A stretch of 64,000 nt of DNA, taken from contig SAXG01000002.1 of the NCBI GenBank assembly GCA_012932865.1, positions 992,001 through 1,056,000 on the forward strand, in the 5' to 3' direction. Numbering within the stretch: the stretch's first letter is position 1; each line of letters starts with the position of its first letter. A program made the translations under genes and the position numbers. The DNA comes from Amylostereum areolatum (lineage: Eukaryota; Basidiomycota; Agaricomycetes; Russulales; Stereaceae). This document shows positions 34,087 to 45,707 of the stretch, piece by piece. Under the pieces are notes generated by a model. The model was not told the DNA's origin. It did no database searches and worked only from the letters and a program-made list of their open reading frames with translations.

Positions 34087-35552
34087 CTACGGCGTACTCG
34101 GGGCCTGTCTGTACGACCTCCTGGCACAAAAAATGCCGAACCCTCCTTCAAAAAAGTTGAACACTCGGACCGTTTGGTTCGGCGTATTTCTGCATGGTTT
34201 AACGTTTATTGCTTCTATGTAACGAGACAGAAATGTGGTGAGGTTGATATATGCATATACATCTACTACAGACTTCAAGCGACGGCGATAGGGGAAGTCA
34301 GTACCGGGTGGACTGCCTAACTGCCTCTCAAATGCTGCCACCCTCCTCTTCTCATCCTCCAACGCCTTGTTTTGCGCACCTATCCTTTTTGGCACAATCC
34401 TTCTACGCTCTGTCTTGATCCTGAAATCAAGCCTATCCACACCCAAAGCCTTCAGCGTCTTCCTCTCTACCAGGCTGTAGTCCTCCGGGTTTCCTCGGTT
34501 GAAGTCAAATGGCGAACGCACAGCGACGGGCGGGTTCGTGATGACACGTGGTTCGCGGAGATGGTTCTTTGATGCAGAATGAAGCATGAGCGGATGGAGG
34601 AGCACGACATCGCCAACATTTCCCGTCAGCTCGATGAACCGATTGCACTTTTTGACCTCCTTGAGGTGCGACCAGTACCCAGGGTCGTCTTGATACTCCG
34701 CACATGTCGACGTAGATGGCGTAAAGGATAGACCCGTGGGGAGGACACCTTCAGGATGCTTGGAGAGGTACTGAGCGATCATGTTGAGACCGTCAGGACA
34801 GATGTAAGTGCCGCCTCCACGGGGTTTAATGTCAGAAAAGATAGGGATGACAAGCAAAGCTTGCTCGGGGGAGTCCAGATAATGGACCTAGTGATATACT
34901 CAGACCCGCTCGGTGTTAATGGAGGAACGTGCGCACAAAGAAATCGCCGTCAACGTGCCAGTTGTCGAGCTCGCGAGGATCCATGGGCTCACCGCCTTCA
35001 AGGGCATCCGTGCCAAGGTTGAGGATAAATGAATCGCCCCAACTACTACTTAACTCGTCGATGCGCTCCTCGCCTCCGAGAAGTTCTGTTATAGCACCCC
35101 ACGCCTATAGCGAATGCTGTCAGGGTTACTATGCGTCTCGACAGCACAGTTTTTTCGCGAACCTTGGGAGCAAAAGCTGACACCAGCTCGCGTCTATGCC
35201 AAGGCATATGGATCCGCTCTCTATCCCAAGTGCTTTTATCTTCGGGATCCAAGCCAAGTCGGATCCACACGGTCTTCGTAAACTCGTACGGCTTTCTCTT
35301 TAGTGAATGCACCTTCGATAACGATGTAACCATCGTCGAGGAATTGATCGACCTGCTCCTCTTCGCTGCGTCAGTCTGTACGCGTAAGTATGCCGAAGCG
35401 AAAAGAAAACATACGGGTGAGGTGTTTGTATGAGGGCGGCATCATTACCTGGTTGAGCCGTGGGCGAGCGGGATGGAAGGCGACGATGTCCAGGGTATAT
35501 AAGTTCGCCACGGGAGAAGTTCGGCGTAGATAAGGTCAGCTGTCCCTGCCAT
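34087..35552 (-). CDS. phytanoyl-CoA dioxygenase (PhyH)-like protein
   Basis: Starts MAGTADLIYAELLPWRTYIP, then EEEQVDQFLDDGYIVIEGAF and KSTWDRERIHMPWHRREL. The catalytic cupin part contains WGDSFILNLG, DNWHVDGDFF (H-x-D iron ligands) and NVGDVVLLHPLMLHSASKNH with a distal His and following Arg (REPRVITN), as expected for a 2-oxoglutarate/Fe(II) dioxygenase. The substrate is unknown. A net +1 shift lies near 35288-35290: the frame of AFTKEKA continues one base later as YEFTKTVWIRLGLDPED. The C-terminus runs past the usual domain into a basic and then hydrophobic tail to 34087, which may be read-through of a lost stop or an unrecognised intron. Confidence 0.8.
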
Positions 35553-35569
35553 TTCGGTGTTGAAGGCTT

Positions 35570-35896
35570 TCACCTAAATATATGGATGAGTGGTATTGAG
35601 AACATCCCCTTGCCCATAGTGCCCAAGCTAGTGGCGAGATTGATACTAAAATCCCTTACATCACCCACGAGAACAAGCTGAGGAAGGGGCTTTGTGAAGG
35701 GCGACCGAGAGATCAGCTCGATGTGAAGGCTTCGTGAGAGGGTGACGGGCACCATGCCATTGATAGAACCCCTCGGTAGCACCCAGTCTGGTGTTACCAG
35801 CCACCACTTCGGAGCAGAAAAGGTTTCATGAACAATCAATGGGAAAAAATGCAGATAGTATACAGTGGTACGTGCTAGAAACCTGGACGGTGCCAT
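35570..35896 (-). other. open frame upstream of PhyH gene, unassigned
   Basis: A 108-codon minus-strand frame lies between the PhyH-like gene and the next small gene, with a hydrophobic start and WWLVTPDWVLPRGSINGMVP. No domain is recognised. It could be an upstream exon of the PhyH-like gene, or spurious. Confidence 0.25.
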
Positions 35897-35945
35897 GAGA
35901 ATACGTTATGGTATAGAGTCAACAGACGACATACCTCAGACATGT

Positions 35946-36379
35946 TCAAACTGCGCCCTTGATGATACTCTCATCAAAGGGATCCCCGATCTCTACAAAC
36001 AATTACACGAACAGCATTAGGAAGGTGAAATCGAAGCTTAAAAATCTGACGTACTCTTCTTCAGCGATTCCATCAGCGCGGTGTCGAGGAGTTCGTCCCC
36101 TCGCCTCCCTTCTTTCCCTTCCGCACCCCACTGTTTTCGTGAACCTGCACTATCCTCCCTACGCCTGCTCTTCGTGTCGCGATTACTTGACCCTGCGCCC
36201 GCGCCACCGGGTAAACGGCGCTTGGCGAAGCTCTTCGGACCCTCACTGGTAAAGGTATGGCGGTGGAACGCTGCGTTGTCGCTTATGTTGGGTGGGAGCA
36301 TGGAGAGATCCTCATCGATGGGAAAGCCCTCGGATGAAATGGAGGAAGCTGGTGAGGCAGGCTCGAGTGGCGAGTTCAT
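35946..36379 (-). CDS. small conserved-looking hypothetical protein
   Basis: Two exons encode about 125 residues. The N-terminus is acidic and Ser/Pro-rich (MNSPLEPASPASSISSEGFP), the middle is basic (KSRRREDSAGSRKQWGAEGK), and the end, joined across an intron, is DTALMESLKKKIGDPFDESI IKGAV. It has no membrane segment or signal peptide. The clean intron (GTACGTCAG to TTTGTAG) and compact C-terminal motif favour a real gene. Function unknown. Confidence 0.5.
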
Positions 36380-36574
36380 ACTGGGCGTGTGACGGGAGAA
36401 AGGACTGGAAGAAGTGAACGACCAGTAGAACGCGTTGTGGTGTGGCGGCGGAAGGTCGTGTCGGCAAATGCCGTGACCGCGTTGCGCCCAACACCGACGT
36501 TGTCGACTTCGTCTTACGTTGTGTCCCCACGTCCTAGGCCTTATTCGCTCTTTTTCATCTAAGCCTCTGGTAAT

Positions 36575-37753
36575 ATGTCTGTCTTAAAGAAGGCCACTCT
36601 GCCCATGAGGATCATTGCGTTCCCCTTGACCAAACCAGTCCGTGCGATGAGGCACGCGTCGGACGATCCGGCACCACTCGTCTATTATCACTTCCAGATG
36701 CCCCCTAAACCCAATGATCATAAGCCGACATGGACGGATTGGATAACTGGGAAGGCTTCGTCAACTTGGGCCTCCCTTGGTAAAGCGCCGGAGAATACAT
36801 GGAAAGTCAGTGAGCACTGTGATTCCTTCTTGTCGCGTACTCCGGAACGCGCTTGTTTCTCTTTCCTCTTCTGCGCATATTCGTTGACGTTACGTGGTCC
36901 CTTTTGGTAGTTCAAGGCATTTCACTACGGCGAACGATTGATTGACCGCATCGAATTTGAGGAGCTTGCGCTGAAGGGACTCGACCCGTCGCTGGGCCCC
37001 ACCGTAGCGCACCCGCGAAAAGCCGATGATAAGTCTGGACTGGATTCGGTGCGTTTCACACAGAATGACATATGTTTCTGCTTGCTTATACCTTCCTTAG
37101 ATACCCCTCGTCCACCCTAAATTTCTTGAACCCACGGTGCTTCCTCAACTAGAAAACATCCTGGCCAAACGGACGCCCCGCCATAAGAAAGGGTTCTGGA
37201 CGTGGCTTCTCATCTCTCCGTTCACCGCGCCTTTCATGATAATCCGTGAGTCTGCCGTAAGGTTTAATTATCGGGAGAAGAACTCAACAAGCCCTCCAGC
37301 GGTTATCCCCAATTTCCCGTTCTTCTTCTGCGTCTGGCGATCGTGGTCGCACTATAGAGGTAAGATGTCGTTGTGCTCCTTCATGACGCCCTACGTGACT
37401 TGGGATTGCGGACGCTGTGTGCCGTAGCTTTCAAAGGCTCGGAATATCTGGAGTCCCTCCTAAAACGGGGAGCGATCGTCCCTCAAAGCAGTCCTCAGCT
37501 CGATGAAATCTACGCTGCACATGCCCCGTCTCCGCCACCATCTCCGCCTCCTGAAGAAACTGGCCATAGGGACGGGTCCTCCTCGGGAAGTGGGCCGTCC
37601 ACCGAGGAACTAACCCAAGAGAAGGTACTCCTGACGCGCGAAGCCGTACCCCCATTACTGTCGCTATTCGGGATACCCTCCACGGCTGCCTCAGATTTCT
37701 ACCGTGCCATAGAACAGGCCAACGTTCGCTTGGCCCAAGGACTCTACAAATAG
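36575..37753 (+). CDS. mitochondrial K+/H+ exchange-related protein
   Basis: Five exons, intact, about 285 residues. It starts MSVLKKATLPMRIIAFPLTK with a basic amphipathic leader, then YYHFQMPPKPNDHKPTWTDW, WKFKAFHYGERLIDRIEFEE, IPLVHPKFLEP, the membrane pair KGFWTWLLISPFTAPFMII and IPNFPFFFCVWRSWSHYRAF, and a C-terminal domain ending FYRAIEQANVRLAQGLYK. The order matches the Mit_KHE1 family (yeast YDL183C/Mkh1), inner-membrane proteins needed for K+/H+ exchange together with Mdm38-type partners. Exons join in frame at standard GT-AG borders. Confidence 0.82.
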
Positions 37754-38703
37754 CATCTCTCCTAATACACGCATTACACCATTACACGCCTTGTCCATGC
37801 TTTGCTCCCCGTTGGATGAATCCCGCGGTAGCCGCCGATGCCTCGCGGCTGCGTCGAATATTCCAAGCTCGACCCGTTGTGCGGAACGTGGCGACGGTGA
37901 GGTAAAGAAGGGGTCCTATCTATGTTGTACCCCGGGAGCGTTCTGCTTACGTTCACGCCTTGTCAAACTCAATCCCCCTCGGAACACACGCCATCCCCGA
38001 CGGAGAGGGCACCGATTCGACATCGCAGCCGCGATAGCCTGCGAATACTTGGTGAGTTCCGGGAACGATTGCTGGAGATGATAACGGCAATGGCTTCCAG
38101 CTTCGTGGCTTCGGATGTGTATCATGCATAGCAGAGCTTGCTGTCGCCCTTGGATGCTTGATAGCAGAGGGCGTAATTGTCTGTTGACCAAATTACTAAC
38201 CAGAATTGAATTCAGAGATCAGTGGCGCTAGCAACGATACGGAGGGACATCGAGTGGTATTTATTCGAGGTCTAGACTGGAGGCCATGGGCAGGGACGGG
38301 CGGGCACAGACGGGTGTAGCGGCGAATGGCTGAGTGCTCGCAGGTTGTGAGTGTGACCCTGTACCGAATATTAATCGAAAGCATTGTTGTCTACCAACTA
38401 TCGGTGCTCCGACGCAAAACAGTCATATGATTTGTGGATACCATGTGTGAAGCGCTTGAAAGGAGGGGAGGCGCCAGGCGGAAGTCGGGCCTGGGAACGG
38501 AACGATATAAGGCGGAAGCGCTCTGGGGAGTCGCCATGAATTACGGTACGTTGACTGCTGCGTTCAAATGCCCCCCTTCTTCCCCTCGCCTGCATCCCGT
38601 CCGCTCGCTCTCTGACCCCACAGCCACCCCGCCCGCGTTTTCGCGCACTCATCCATCGCAATTTTCGCCCTCTGCGGCGACCAGATCAGTTCCATCCTTC
38701 GAC
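37754..38703. other. 950-bp intergenic region
   Basis: Several short frames on both strands, none with a domain or convincing splice structure. The right part, Pro/Ser-rich in translation, is the leader of the F-box gene. Confidence 0.5.
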
Positions 38704-40809
38704 ATGTCTAGCTCCAGGCGTGAGACTGAGACGGGAACAGATCTGCACTCTGGTGTATGTACTCTTCTTCACCTCATACTCTCCGCATCTTATCGTTTAT
38801 GTGATCCGCAGAGCCCCCGACCAAGCCACAGTCGGCGGGTTAGCCCCGCCGTCAATCAGGCAAGGAGAGCACTCGACTTGGTCCAGGTGCGAAATCATCT
38901 CATTCTTGTACCCGCAACAAGCCGACCTGCTTCTCCTTTAGGCGCGCAACACTCCCATACACCGCCTCCCGGTCGAGATCCTCTCTCGCGTCTTCCTCCT
39001 CGGTTACACAGAAACCATCGACCTCGCACGCCCTTTCAAACGGCGCCCCCTCGAGGCCGACACCAACTTCGAAGTCTTGGTCTCTCATGTGTGCTCCCAC
39101 TGGCGAAGGGTCGCGTTCACCGTGCACGCGTTGTGGACCAACATCCGTCTCCGTAAACCTGCCCACTTGCACCGCGCGACCGAGTTCGTCAAGCGGTCGC
39201 TCAACGCCCCCCTCGACATTCTGGTCGACAGCGTCGCCGCGAAGGAACACGTACCGGGGCGCACCATCGGGATCGAAGAGTTCGATAAGGCGTTTCTAAT
39301 CGCCATGGACCAGTCCACGCGTTGGCGTTCACTCATCGTCAAGGTCTGCGACGTGCCCTGCAAGGAGCGTGCCCGTGCCAACCTTCGCGACTGCAAGCCT
39401 ATCCCCAACCTCGAGTTCCTCCAGCTTTGGCACGTTCAGGATTGGGAGCGTGCGCAGGATATGTTCGTTGCGACGGCTAAACCCCCAATCCCGATCCTCA
39501 GCGATTACGTCCCGAACCTGCTCTACCTTTCCCTCGTCGGCGTGAACCTCGCGTGGTCTGTGACTTCGTATATCGCAGGCCTCAAGTACCTCGAGCTTGC
39601 TCTACACTCCGAGGGCTGCCGCCCTTCCCCCCGCGAGTTCGAGAACATGCTCCGCCAGTGCCCCGACCTGGAACGGCTTCGGCTGCACTACAGCGGACCC
39701 CGCCTTCTGGAGCCCCTTCCAGAGGACATAGTCCACCTCAACAATCTGACCTGAGCTCGCCTTCACGGACATGGATGTTGACGTGCTCTGTTACGTTATG
39801 CGCATTGTGAAGATGCCAAACGTCAAACTGCTCGAACTCGAGCTTCCGGAACAGGATTTTACCCCATTCCTCGAACGGTTGGGACAGGAGCAGGAGCCGT
39901 CCTTCCCCCGGCTTGAGCGGCTACGTGTCGTAGCGCTGGAATGCGATGAGAAGGCCTGGAACAATTGGCTGCCCACCATTCCGGCCTTGACATACCTCGA
40001 GGTAGACTTCCGTCGTGTGTCGCTCAACCTGTTCGATGCGTTGGTCACCCCCATTCCCATCCCCACTGCGCCTGTAGTCGGTAGAAGACAGTACGGCAAG
40101 CGTTGAAGCTGCTCCAGCTCGCTTGGACGGCGAACCGGCGAGCTCTGCCTCTTCTTCTACTGTAACTGTGGTGGCGATACCTCCAGCAGGTGTCACATCA
40201 ACTTCGTCTCCTCATACCCCGATATCCGCCATCGCTGTTCCATCCAACCTTCCTGCGCCTCCACCAAACAATACAAACCACTCAGCGGGCAAAGACAAGA
40301 CCCCCGACAAAGTCAAGCCCGTATTCTATCCCGTCCGCCTCCCTCATCTTGATTCCTTCAAGGTGGCAGGCCTGCCGAGCACGTCCCTCTCCCGCTTCGT
40401 CGAGTTTCGGAAGAAGGCCGGGTTCAAAGTCCCGCGGTTAATTGTGCACATCAAGTCGATGGACGAGGAGACGGACAAGCTCCAGGACGAGATCCCTCTC
40501 GAGTATTATGGCGTGTCGGACCCGGAGGACGAGGATGAATGCGACGACGACGAAGACGAAGAGGACGACGACGAGATGGTTGAGTATGAAGATGACGAAG
40601 AGGAGCCAGAAGAGTCTGGTGTGACGGCACAGACCGTGGCGCCAGATCTCCAAGGGGCTGGGATCGGGGCGCCGACTACAGCTGTGGATATCCAGGACGA
40701 AGTTGAGGTCGAGTACTCTGACGATGGAACAGGGGACGAGGAGGAGGGAGATATCGACGACGTCATAGGCTATGAAGCCGTTACGAGCGAGTTTGCCACT
40801 ATGGTATGA
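38704..40809 (+). CDS. F-box/leucine-rich protein 1
   Basis: Three exons at the start (MSSSRRETETGTDLHSG, then SPRPSHSRR, then the main exon). The F-box is NTPIHRLPVEILSRVFLLGY. SHVCSHWRRVAFTVHALWTN follows as in Agaricomycete F-box proteins, then degenerate leucine-rich segments (IPNLEFLQLWHVQDWERAQD, VPNLLYLSLVGVNLAW, PDLERLRLHYSGPRLLEPLP). The C-terminus is a long Asp/Glu block (40530-40620 region). Such proteins are expected to be SCF substrate adaptors. Two net +1 shifts are needed: at TGA 39752 (ACC-TGA-G, resuming ELAFTDMDVD) and between 40075 and 40106. No membrane segments. Confidence 0.75.
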
Positions 40810-41187
40810 ATTCTGTTGCACATTGTATATGTCTGCGTCGGTGCGGATGTGTGGATCTGTATGGACATGTCAAGCTAACCGTGTTTCTTGGATATATGCA
40901 GTGTATGTGGTTCATCTAGTGACTGTACAGTATGCCTATACCCTTCTGTTCTGCATGCACCCTTACCTATCGGCGAGTTCAATCCTGCACTCACTGGAGA
41001 GAAATTGAAGAAAGTCCCTAGCCTACAAGTTGCCAGCTAGAAGGAACTCTGGCATGAGTTATACCGTGGCGCCGCGCGGTCACGTGCCTTGAACCACCGG
41101 CATTGAGCAACCCATCAAATCTGTTCTAGATCTTCATAAGTATATACAATCTATATCGGTGTGGTCCGCGTCGGACACTCCGAATAG
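40810..41187. other. 3' region between convergent genes
   Basis: Separates the stop codons of F-box gene 1 and the MFS gene. The sequence is AT-richer with short frames only, and I see no RNA gene. Confidence 0.55.
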
Positions 41188-43802
41188 TTAATGTACAAGA
41201 GAAAGTCCTCCAGTCAAAGACCCCTCACCAGGATTCTCCGCAAGCAAAAGCACACACCCGCCCGAGAGGAGGAAGATGACAATGCTTGTGTATACGGGGA
41301 ACGAGGTCTTCACCACGAGGAGAGTTCCGCCAAGGATAGGCGCGATCATTCCACCTCTGGAACGGGAGGGCCGTTAGTGTCGGCGGGTGGACAGGGTTGG
41401 GACGGGCACGTACATTCGGGAAAGCGCCGACGCCGTACCACATGCTGTCCCGCGCACTACACAAACAGATCAGAATACAAGCTAGAGAAGATTGAGTAGC
41501 AGACCTACCCTTCGTACTGAAGATTTCCGGAGTCCAGCTACGCGACGGAGTTATGAGACTGACATGCTCAGCACGCATGGATCGAAAACACGTACCCATA
41601 CAACACTGCCCACATTGTCTGCATGACAAGTAAATCAGTAAGCGTGAACGGAAAGCGAGCATATGCACTGACCGTGGCGCTCAAACTAATCCCCACCGTA
41701 CTTGCGGTGACGGCAAATTGGCTGTCAACCATAACGAACAGCAAACAGAATGCAGCCGTCACGAAGGTGCTCCCGGCGAGAGATAGCCGTCGCCCTAACG
41801 GTGACTCGATGAGCCATGCTCCGAGCTAAAGAAGAAACGCCGTCAGAGGCGTCTACCCACAACCGAATAAGCGTCACGTACCACCGCTCCAGGGCACCCT
41901 CCAATAGTAAATATTACGACGTCCCACAACGTCCCTTCGAGCGTCTTCGGCTCTGCTCCTTGAGATGAGCGGGCCTCTAGCAGCTTTGGTAGGTAGACAT
42001 TAAACATGGTGTACGCTACATTCTCCGCTGCATTAGCACCGGCCCTCGAAGGTAGGAATATGCACACCTAGAGACATTCCGAACCATGCCGCCCACACGA
42101 GCACCGTTGTCCGCACCCATTGGGGCGAAAGCACCATTCCAAGACGATCCAGCCATGCGCCAAGGGGCTTGCGAACGAATCGAGGAAGCTTCCACCATAC
42201 GCGTTTTTTCACTTCGGCAAAGGAAGAACGACGGGACACTTCTGTCGCCGTACGCGAGTGCGTGCGCAGACGCGGTCACGCGGGTGGCAATTCGTCCTCA
42301 CCCTTGACAACGTCGATGGCAAGACTGGAGGTTCGGACAGAAGACGGCTGGCTTTGGGGTATGGGAATGTGTTCCGCGTTTGGAGTCCTGGAACAGATGG
42401 CCTTCTAGCCCCGTTTCTGACTCGCCTGTTGCAGAGTAAGCAGGCACGCGAGCATCGGCTGACGATGATGACGATGAGCTCGCGCTTGGAGTGAGGGTAG
42501 GCGCAACGATATCGACGGGAGAAGCTATTTCAGGTCTGGCCTCGAACACTGTGCCATTTGCGGCGCTGTTGAGCGGCGTACGTTCTTCATGGGTGGAGGG
42601 AGGGAGGGAGACCTGAGTCGACGCGATCCACACGATCGAGGACATCCTCGAGGAAGAGTTCGAGCTCTGAACCGTTGAAGCGGGAGATGAGTTGAAGGGA
42701 CTCTATTGCTTCTTCGGGACGGCCTGCGTGCACGAGATACCGCGGCGATTCGTGGAGACGGAAGAAGATCATGCGGGCGGCGAACATGCTGAGGGTCTGA
42801 ACAAGGGACGGTCAAGACAAGACGGGAGCGCGGAAATAGAGAGGAAATAGAGAGACTAACAATGATCCCTAGAGCCATAAGTTCATATTTCCAGCCCATG
42901 TTTTGCGAGAGGTCGCACTCTGCGGGGGCTGGGGCGCAGGAGTGCTGGGGTATCAGTGCTATGGCTACAAGTGCGGCCAGGACCGGCGCCGAAAGAGAAG
43001 AATACAGAGAGAGCGGTAACGAGATACTCTTTCCCGCGAGGCATGTGTTCTAGAAGGAGTGTACCGTCGGTAGGCATCGAACCCTGGAAGCTGCTCAGCA
43101 TCACAGGCAAAGACGTGGAACGGATGATGCGTACCCCGACGGCGCTACCGAGAAAGAAAAGTGCTACACAAAGCATAGGGAATGTTGTTGCAAATGAAGC
43201 ACCAATTCCAAAGACGGAGGTGAAGAATAGCGTCGCATTGAATGCCGTACTTCGACCCATAAGGTCGGAGCCTGTCACGGTACAAGTGGTTAGCTCGACC
43301 TTGCGGAGAAAACGAAACACGCAACGCACATGTGCCCCAGCCTATGGCGCCCACCATCATCCCCGCAAACATGGAGGAGGATAGAATACCGATGTAGCTT
43401 ATCCGGGACGGTGTAGTGTTGTTGGACGCGGGGCAGGATGATGGCTACGGCCTGTATCCACATCTTGGGAAGACATGCTCAGACCGACGACAACACGGAA
43501 GCGGGATTGACTTACATTGTCGGCCAGCCATCCTTGAGGAGGATGTTTCAGTCGACGCAGAGAAGAGGTGCAGCGGATTTCTCACCAAACCCGCAGAGTG
43601 AGAGCAAAGTCCATTGGTACGTCCCTGTGGTATGGACGCGTCCGTTTGTAAGACTGGAGACATGCATCGAGGACGACGGCAACGTACCCATGCCTATGCG
43701 GTCGATGGTCTTATCGAGAGGTGTTCGGCCATCGTCAATGTCACTGTCGGTGTCGTTGCGTTCGGGGTCGTCGTCGTCGTCAACGCGTGAGTAGCTGCTC
43801 AT
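41188..43802 (-). CDS. MFS transporter, SV2/YgcS-like
   Basis: Starts MSSYSRVDDDDDPERNDTDS, then RIGMGTYQWTLLSLCGFGWL and ADNMWIQAVAIILPRV (first helix pair of SV2-like carriers), MFAGMMVGAIGWGTCSDLMG (loop 2-3 motif with the D-x-x-G-R signature), SMPTDGTLLLEHMPRGKEYL, MFAARMIFFRLHESPRYLVH with the HESPRYL motif, a long cytoplasmic loop, then the second six helices ending GGMIAPILGGTLLVVKTSFP. The substrate is unknown; sugars or organic anions are typical. Net +1 shifts are needed near 43400 (TVPD to SYIGILSSS), near 42985 (FFSFGA to VLAALVAIAL) and within 42590-42645 at the loop. The loop exon borders are uncertain. Confidence 0.8.
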
Positions 43803-44687
43803 TCTGACGGATTGCTTGCCAGAGTTGTGAGGCACGGGGGGTGGTGGTCATAATGAAAGGATTCTTGGGGTGTTATATAAGGGGCGAAATAACCGATGCG
43901 AAGACCAATGGGGACCGAGGCCCGAGGGCGCCATACAGCTTGGAGGTGAGCACAGTCCTGGATCTGATCAGCGATGTCGACAGCAGTCCACATTTGTCAT
44001 CCACAGGCCTTCAAGCCCGCGCTCTCCTTCTCGTTCCCAGTCACGCTCGCGTTTCACGGCCATTTCCTCGTATTCGTACCCACCAACGCGGCCATCTCTC
44101 GGGTTCGTCTGCGAGGCGATAAAGTATGTGGCAATGTCGTGGCTTGATGTCCTTCAGGACTGGCACGACCCCACATCACGCGCCTCGTGGGCGAGCGCTC
44201 CCGGCCATAGTTCATCCAAAGTTCATCTAAACAGCGCAGCTTGTTGCCCATTCTCGCTGATAGCTTCCAGTGCGCCTAAACATGCCGCAGAGGACGTGCT
44301 CGTCGCTCGCACAGATCTAACTGTAAGAGGGTTCGACTAGCCAAATTTACCCTGCACTCTGGATCAAGTTCGCATGCGATGCGCCGAACAAGGCCCTTCG
44401 ACTAGGACTGGTGACGACGATGAGAACTTTGGCCATTTCAACTGGATAGCAGCCCTGGTTGATATATTCTGTGGGCACTGGGCGTGTCCGCACCTCGAAG
44501 CGCAGCCGTATGTATGTATATTTTTAGCTTGCGGGCCTTGCTCTTGCGCCTATGACGACGGGTGGAGAACGGAAAGCACCGGCCTATTTCTGGTTTCGCT
44601 TTCGTATATAAAACCCCCCGTAAGCCCGCCGACCATCCCCACGACCGCACCACTTTCCTCCTCCCACCACCCAACTTGCACCAAACC
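43803..44687. other. 880-bp intergenic region
   Basis: No supported gene. It contains the promoter of the MFS gene on the left and the TATA box of the CYSTM-like gene on the right. Confidence 0.5.
44605..44613 (+). promoter_or_regulatory. TATA box of CYSTM-like gene
   Basis: TATATAAAA lies 75 bp upstream of the ATG at 44688 and is followed by a CT/CA-rich leader, as in strongly expressed fungal genes. Confidence 0.6.
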
Positions 44688-45170
44688 ATGGAAGCCCCCA
44701 AAGCCGTTCACGTCCACTGATAGCCAGCCTAAGGCTGTACAAATGAGTGAGTGGCCTCTCCCACTGTCCTCTATCCCTCTAGTCAACTCGAGTCTGTGTT
44801 CCAGGCGTAATGAATCCTCAGGCGCCCACCCATAACCACCAGCACAAAGCCGAGCGCGTTCGCGGCGGCGGTGCAGGCAAAGTAATTACGTTTGACACCC
44901 TGCCTTTTGACGTACTCACCATGCCGTCGCATGCTTAGACTGCTTCCTTGGGGTCTGAATTAATGCTTCATACATGTTGTCGGTGATAGCTTTCACGACC
45001 GCTTATGTTATACCCCTTACAATCTTTGGTTCTGATCTCAACCCTTTACGCGTTTGCAAGGTTGTCTATCTGTAACTGCACGAGAAAGGGCAGCAAGGCT
45101 GATGGGCTGTAGTAGCATAGGGAATTGTTGCGAGGGTTTGTGGCTGATATCCATCTTGTGAGTATCGAAT
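44688..45170 (+). pseudogene. CYSTM-like small cysteine-rich protein, disrupted
   Basis: The start MEAPKAVHVH meets a TGA at once (CAC-TGA-T); one base later the frame reads DSQPKAVQM, and across a standard intron continues VMNPQAPTHNHQHKAERV and RGGGAGK. Across a second intron DCFLG can be read, and further on a remnant CCEG then VADI. The KAERVRGGGAGK-DCFLG order is that of small basidiomycete proteins with a C-terminal Cys-rich transmembrane module (CYSTM). Here the Cys-rich end is not readable in one frame and needs both an insertion and a deletion to restore. The strong promoter suggests recent loss of function or sequence error. The family call is inferred from the short N-terminal match. 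Confidence 0.4.
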
Positions 45171-45707
45171 CATGTCTTTTCCAGTTCCGTTCATGGACTG
45201 ACGGAACACTATGCTTCGCCTTTAGCGAGATGTGCTGTTGATCTTTGTTGGACTTTTATGGGGTCAATTTATACGTACAGCAAGTTGAGGAGTGTCCTCG
45301 AACATGGCTCTTTTTACGATAGTAAAAACAAGGACTAATGCTACGTATATAATCTGTTTTTGCGCGGGGCGTGTGCACTGCGAGTCGACTCGTACCAGCG
45401 CACACATAACTTAGCACAGTTAATATTGCAAGTGACCTATCAGACGCCTCGAGAGTCGAAGTGGGACCATTTCGTAGGCATTTCTGTGGGTAGGTGGCTC
45501 TTCGGTCCGAAATGTCCGGGTGGCAACCCTTTGGACCAATCTAAGTGCAGTCGAGCGTCGAGTCATTTTGATTTTTGCCAATGCATTGTCCTTCGTGTCC
45601 ACCGCTCGCTATTGTTCCCATCATGGATGTGGCAATTCAATCTCGTCTGGCTTTTATACCCTCAGAGTGGACTCTTCACTTCCCCTTTCCGTTCCCGCAA
45701 CTCCGGC
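45171..45707. other. intergenic region before F-box gene 2
   Basis: The frame of F-box gene 2 is open upstream to 45360, but the residues before the ATG at 45708 look like leader translation. Nothing else is seen. Confidence 0.45.

Noticed and set aside
37754..38703. Open frames between the K+/H+ exchange gene and F-box gene 1
   Set aside because: Short, overlapping on both strands, no domain, and low-complexity Ser/Pro/Arg composition.
29570..39755. Very short introns (10-34 nt) as an explanation of the +1 breaks
   Set aside because: GT...AG pairs of length 3n+1 can be drawn at several breaks (for example 29567-29576, 33486-33507, 39728-39752), but they are far below the 45-65 nt seen elsewhere, lack room for a branch site and would delete protein-like sequence such as HLNNLT.
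43870..44340. 156-codon plus-strand frame in the MFS promoter region
   Set aside because: Ser/Arg/Pro-rich without domain or splice signals; two other frames are equally open.
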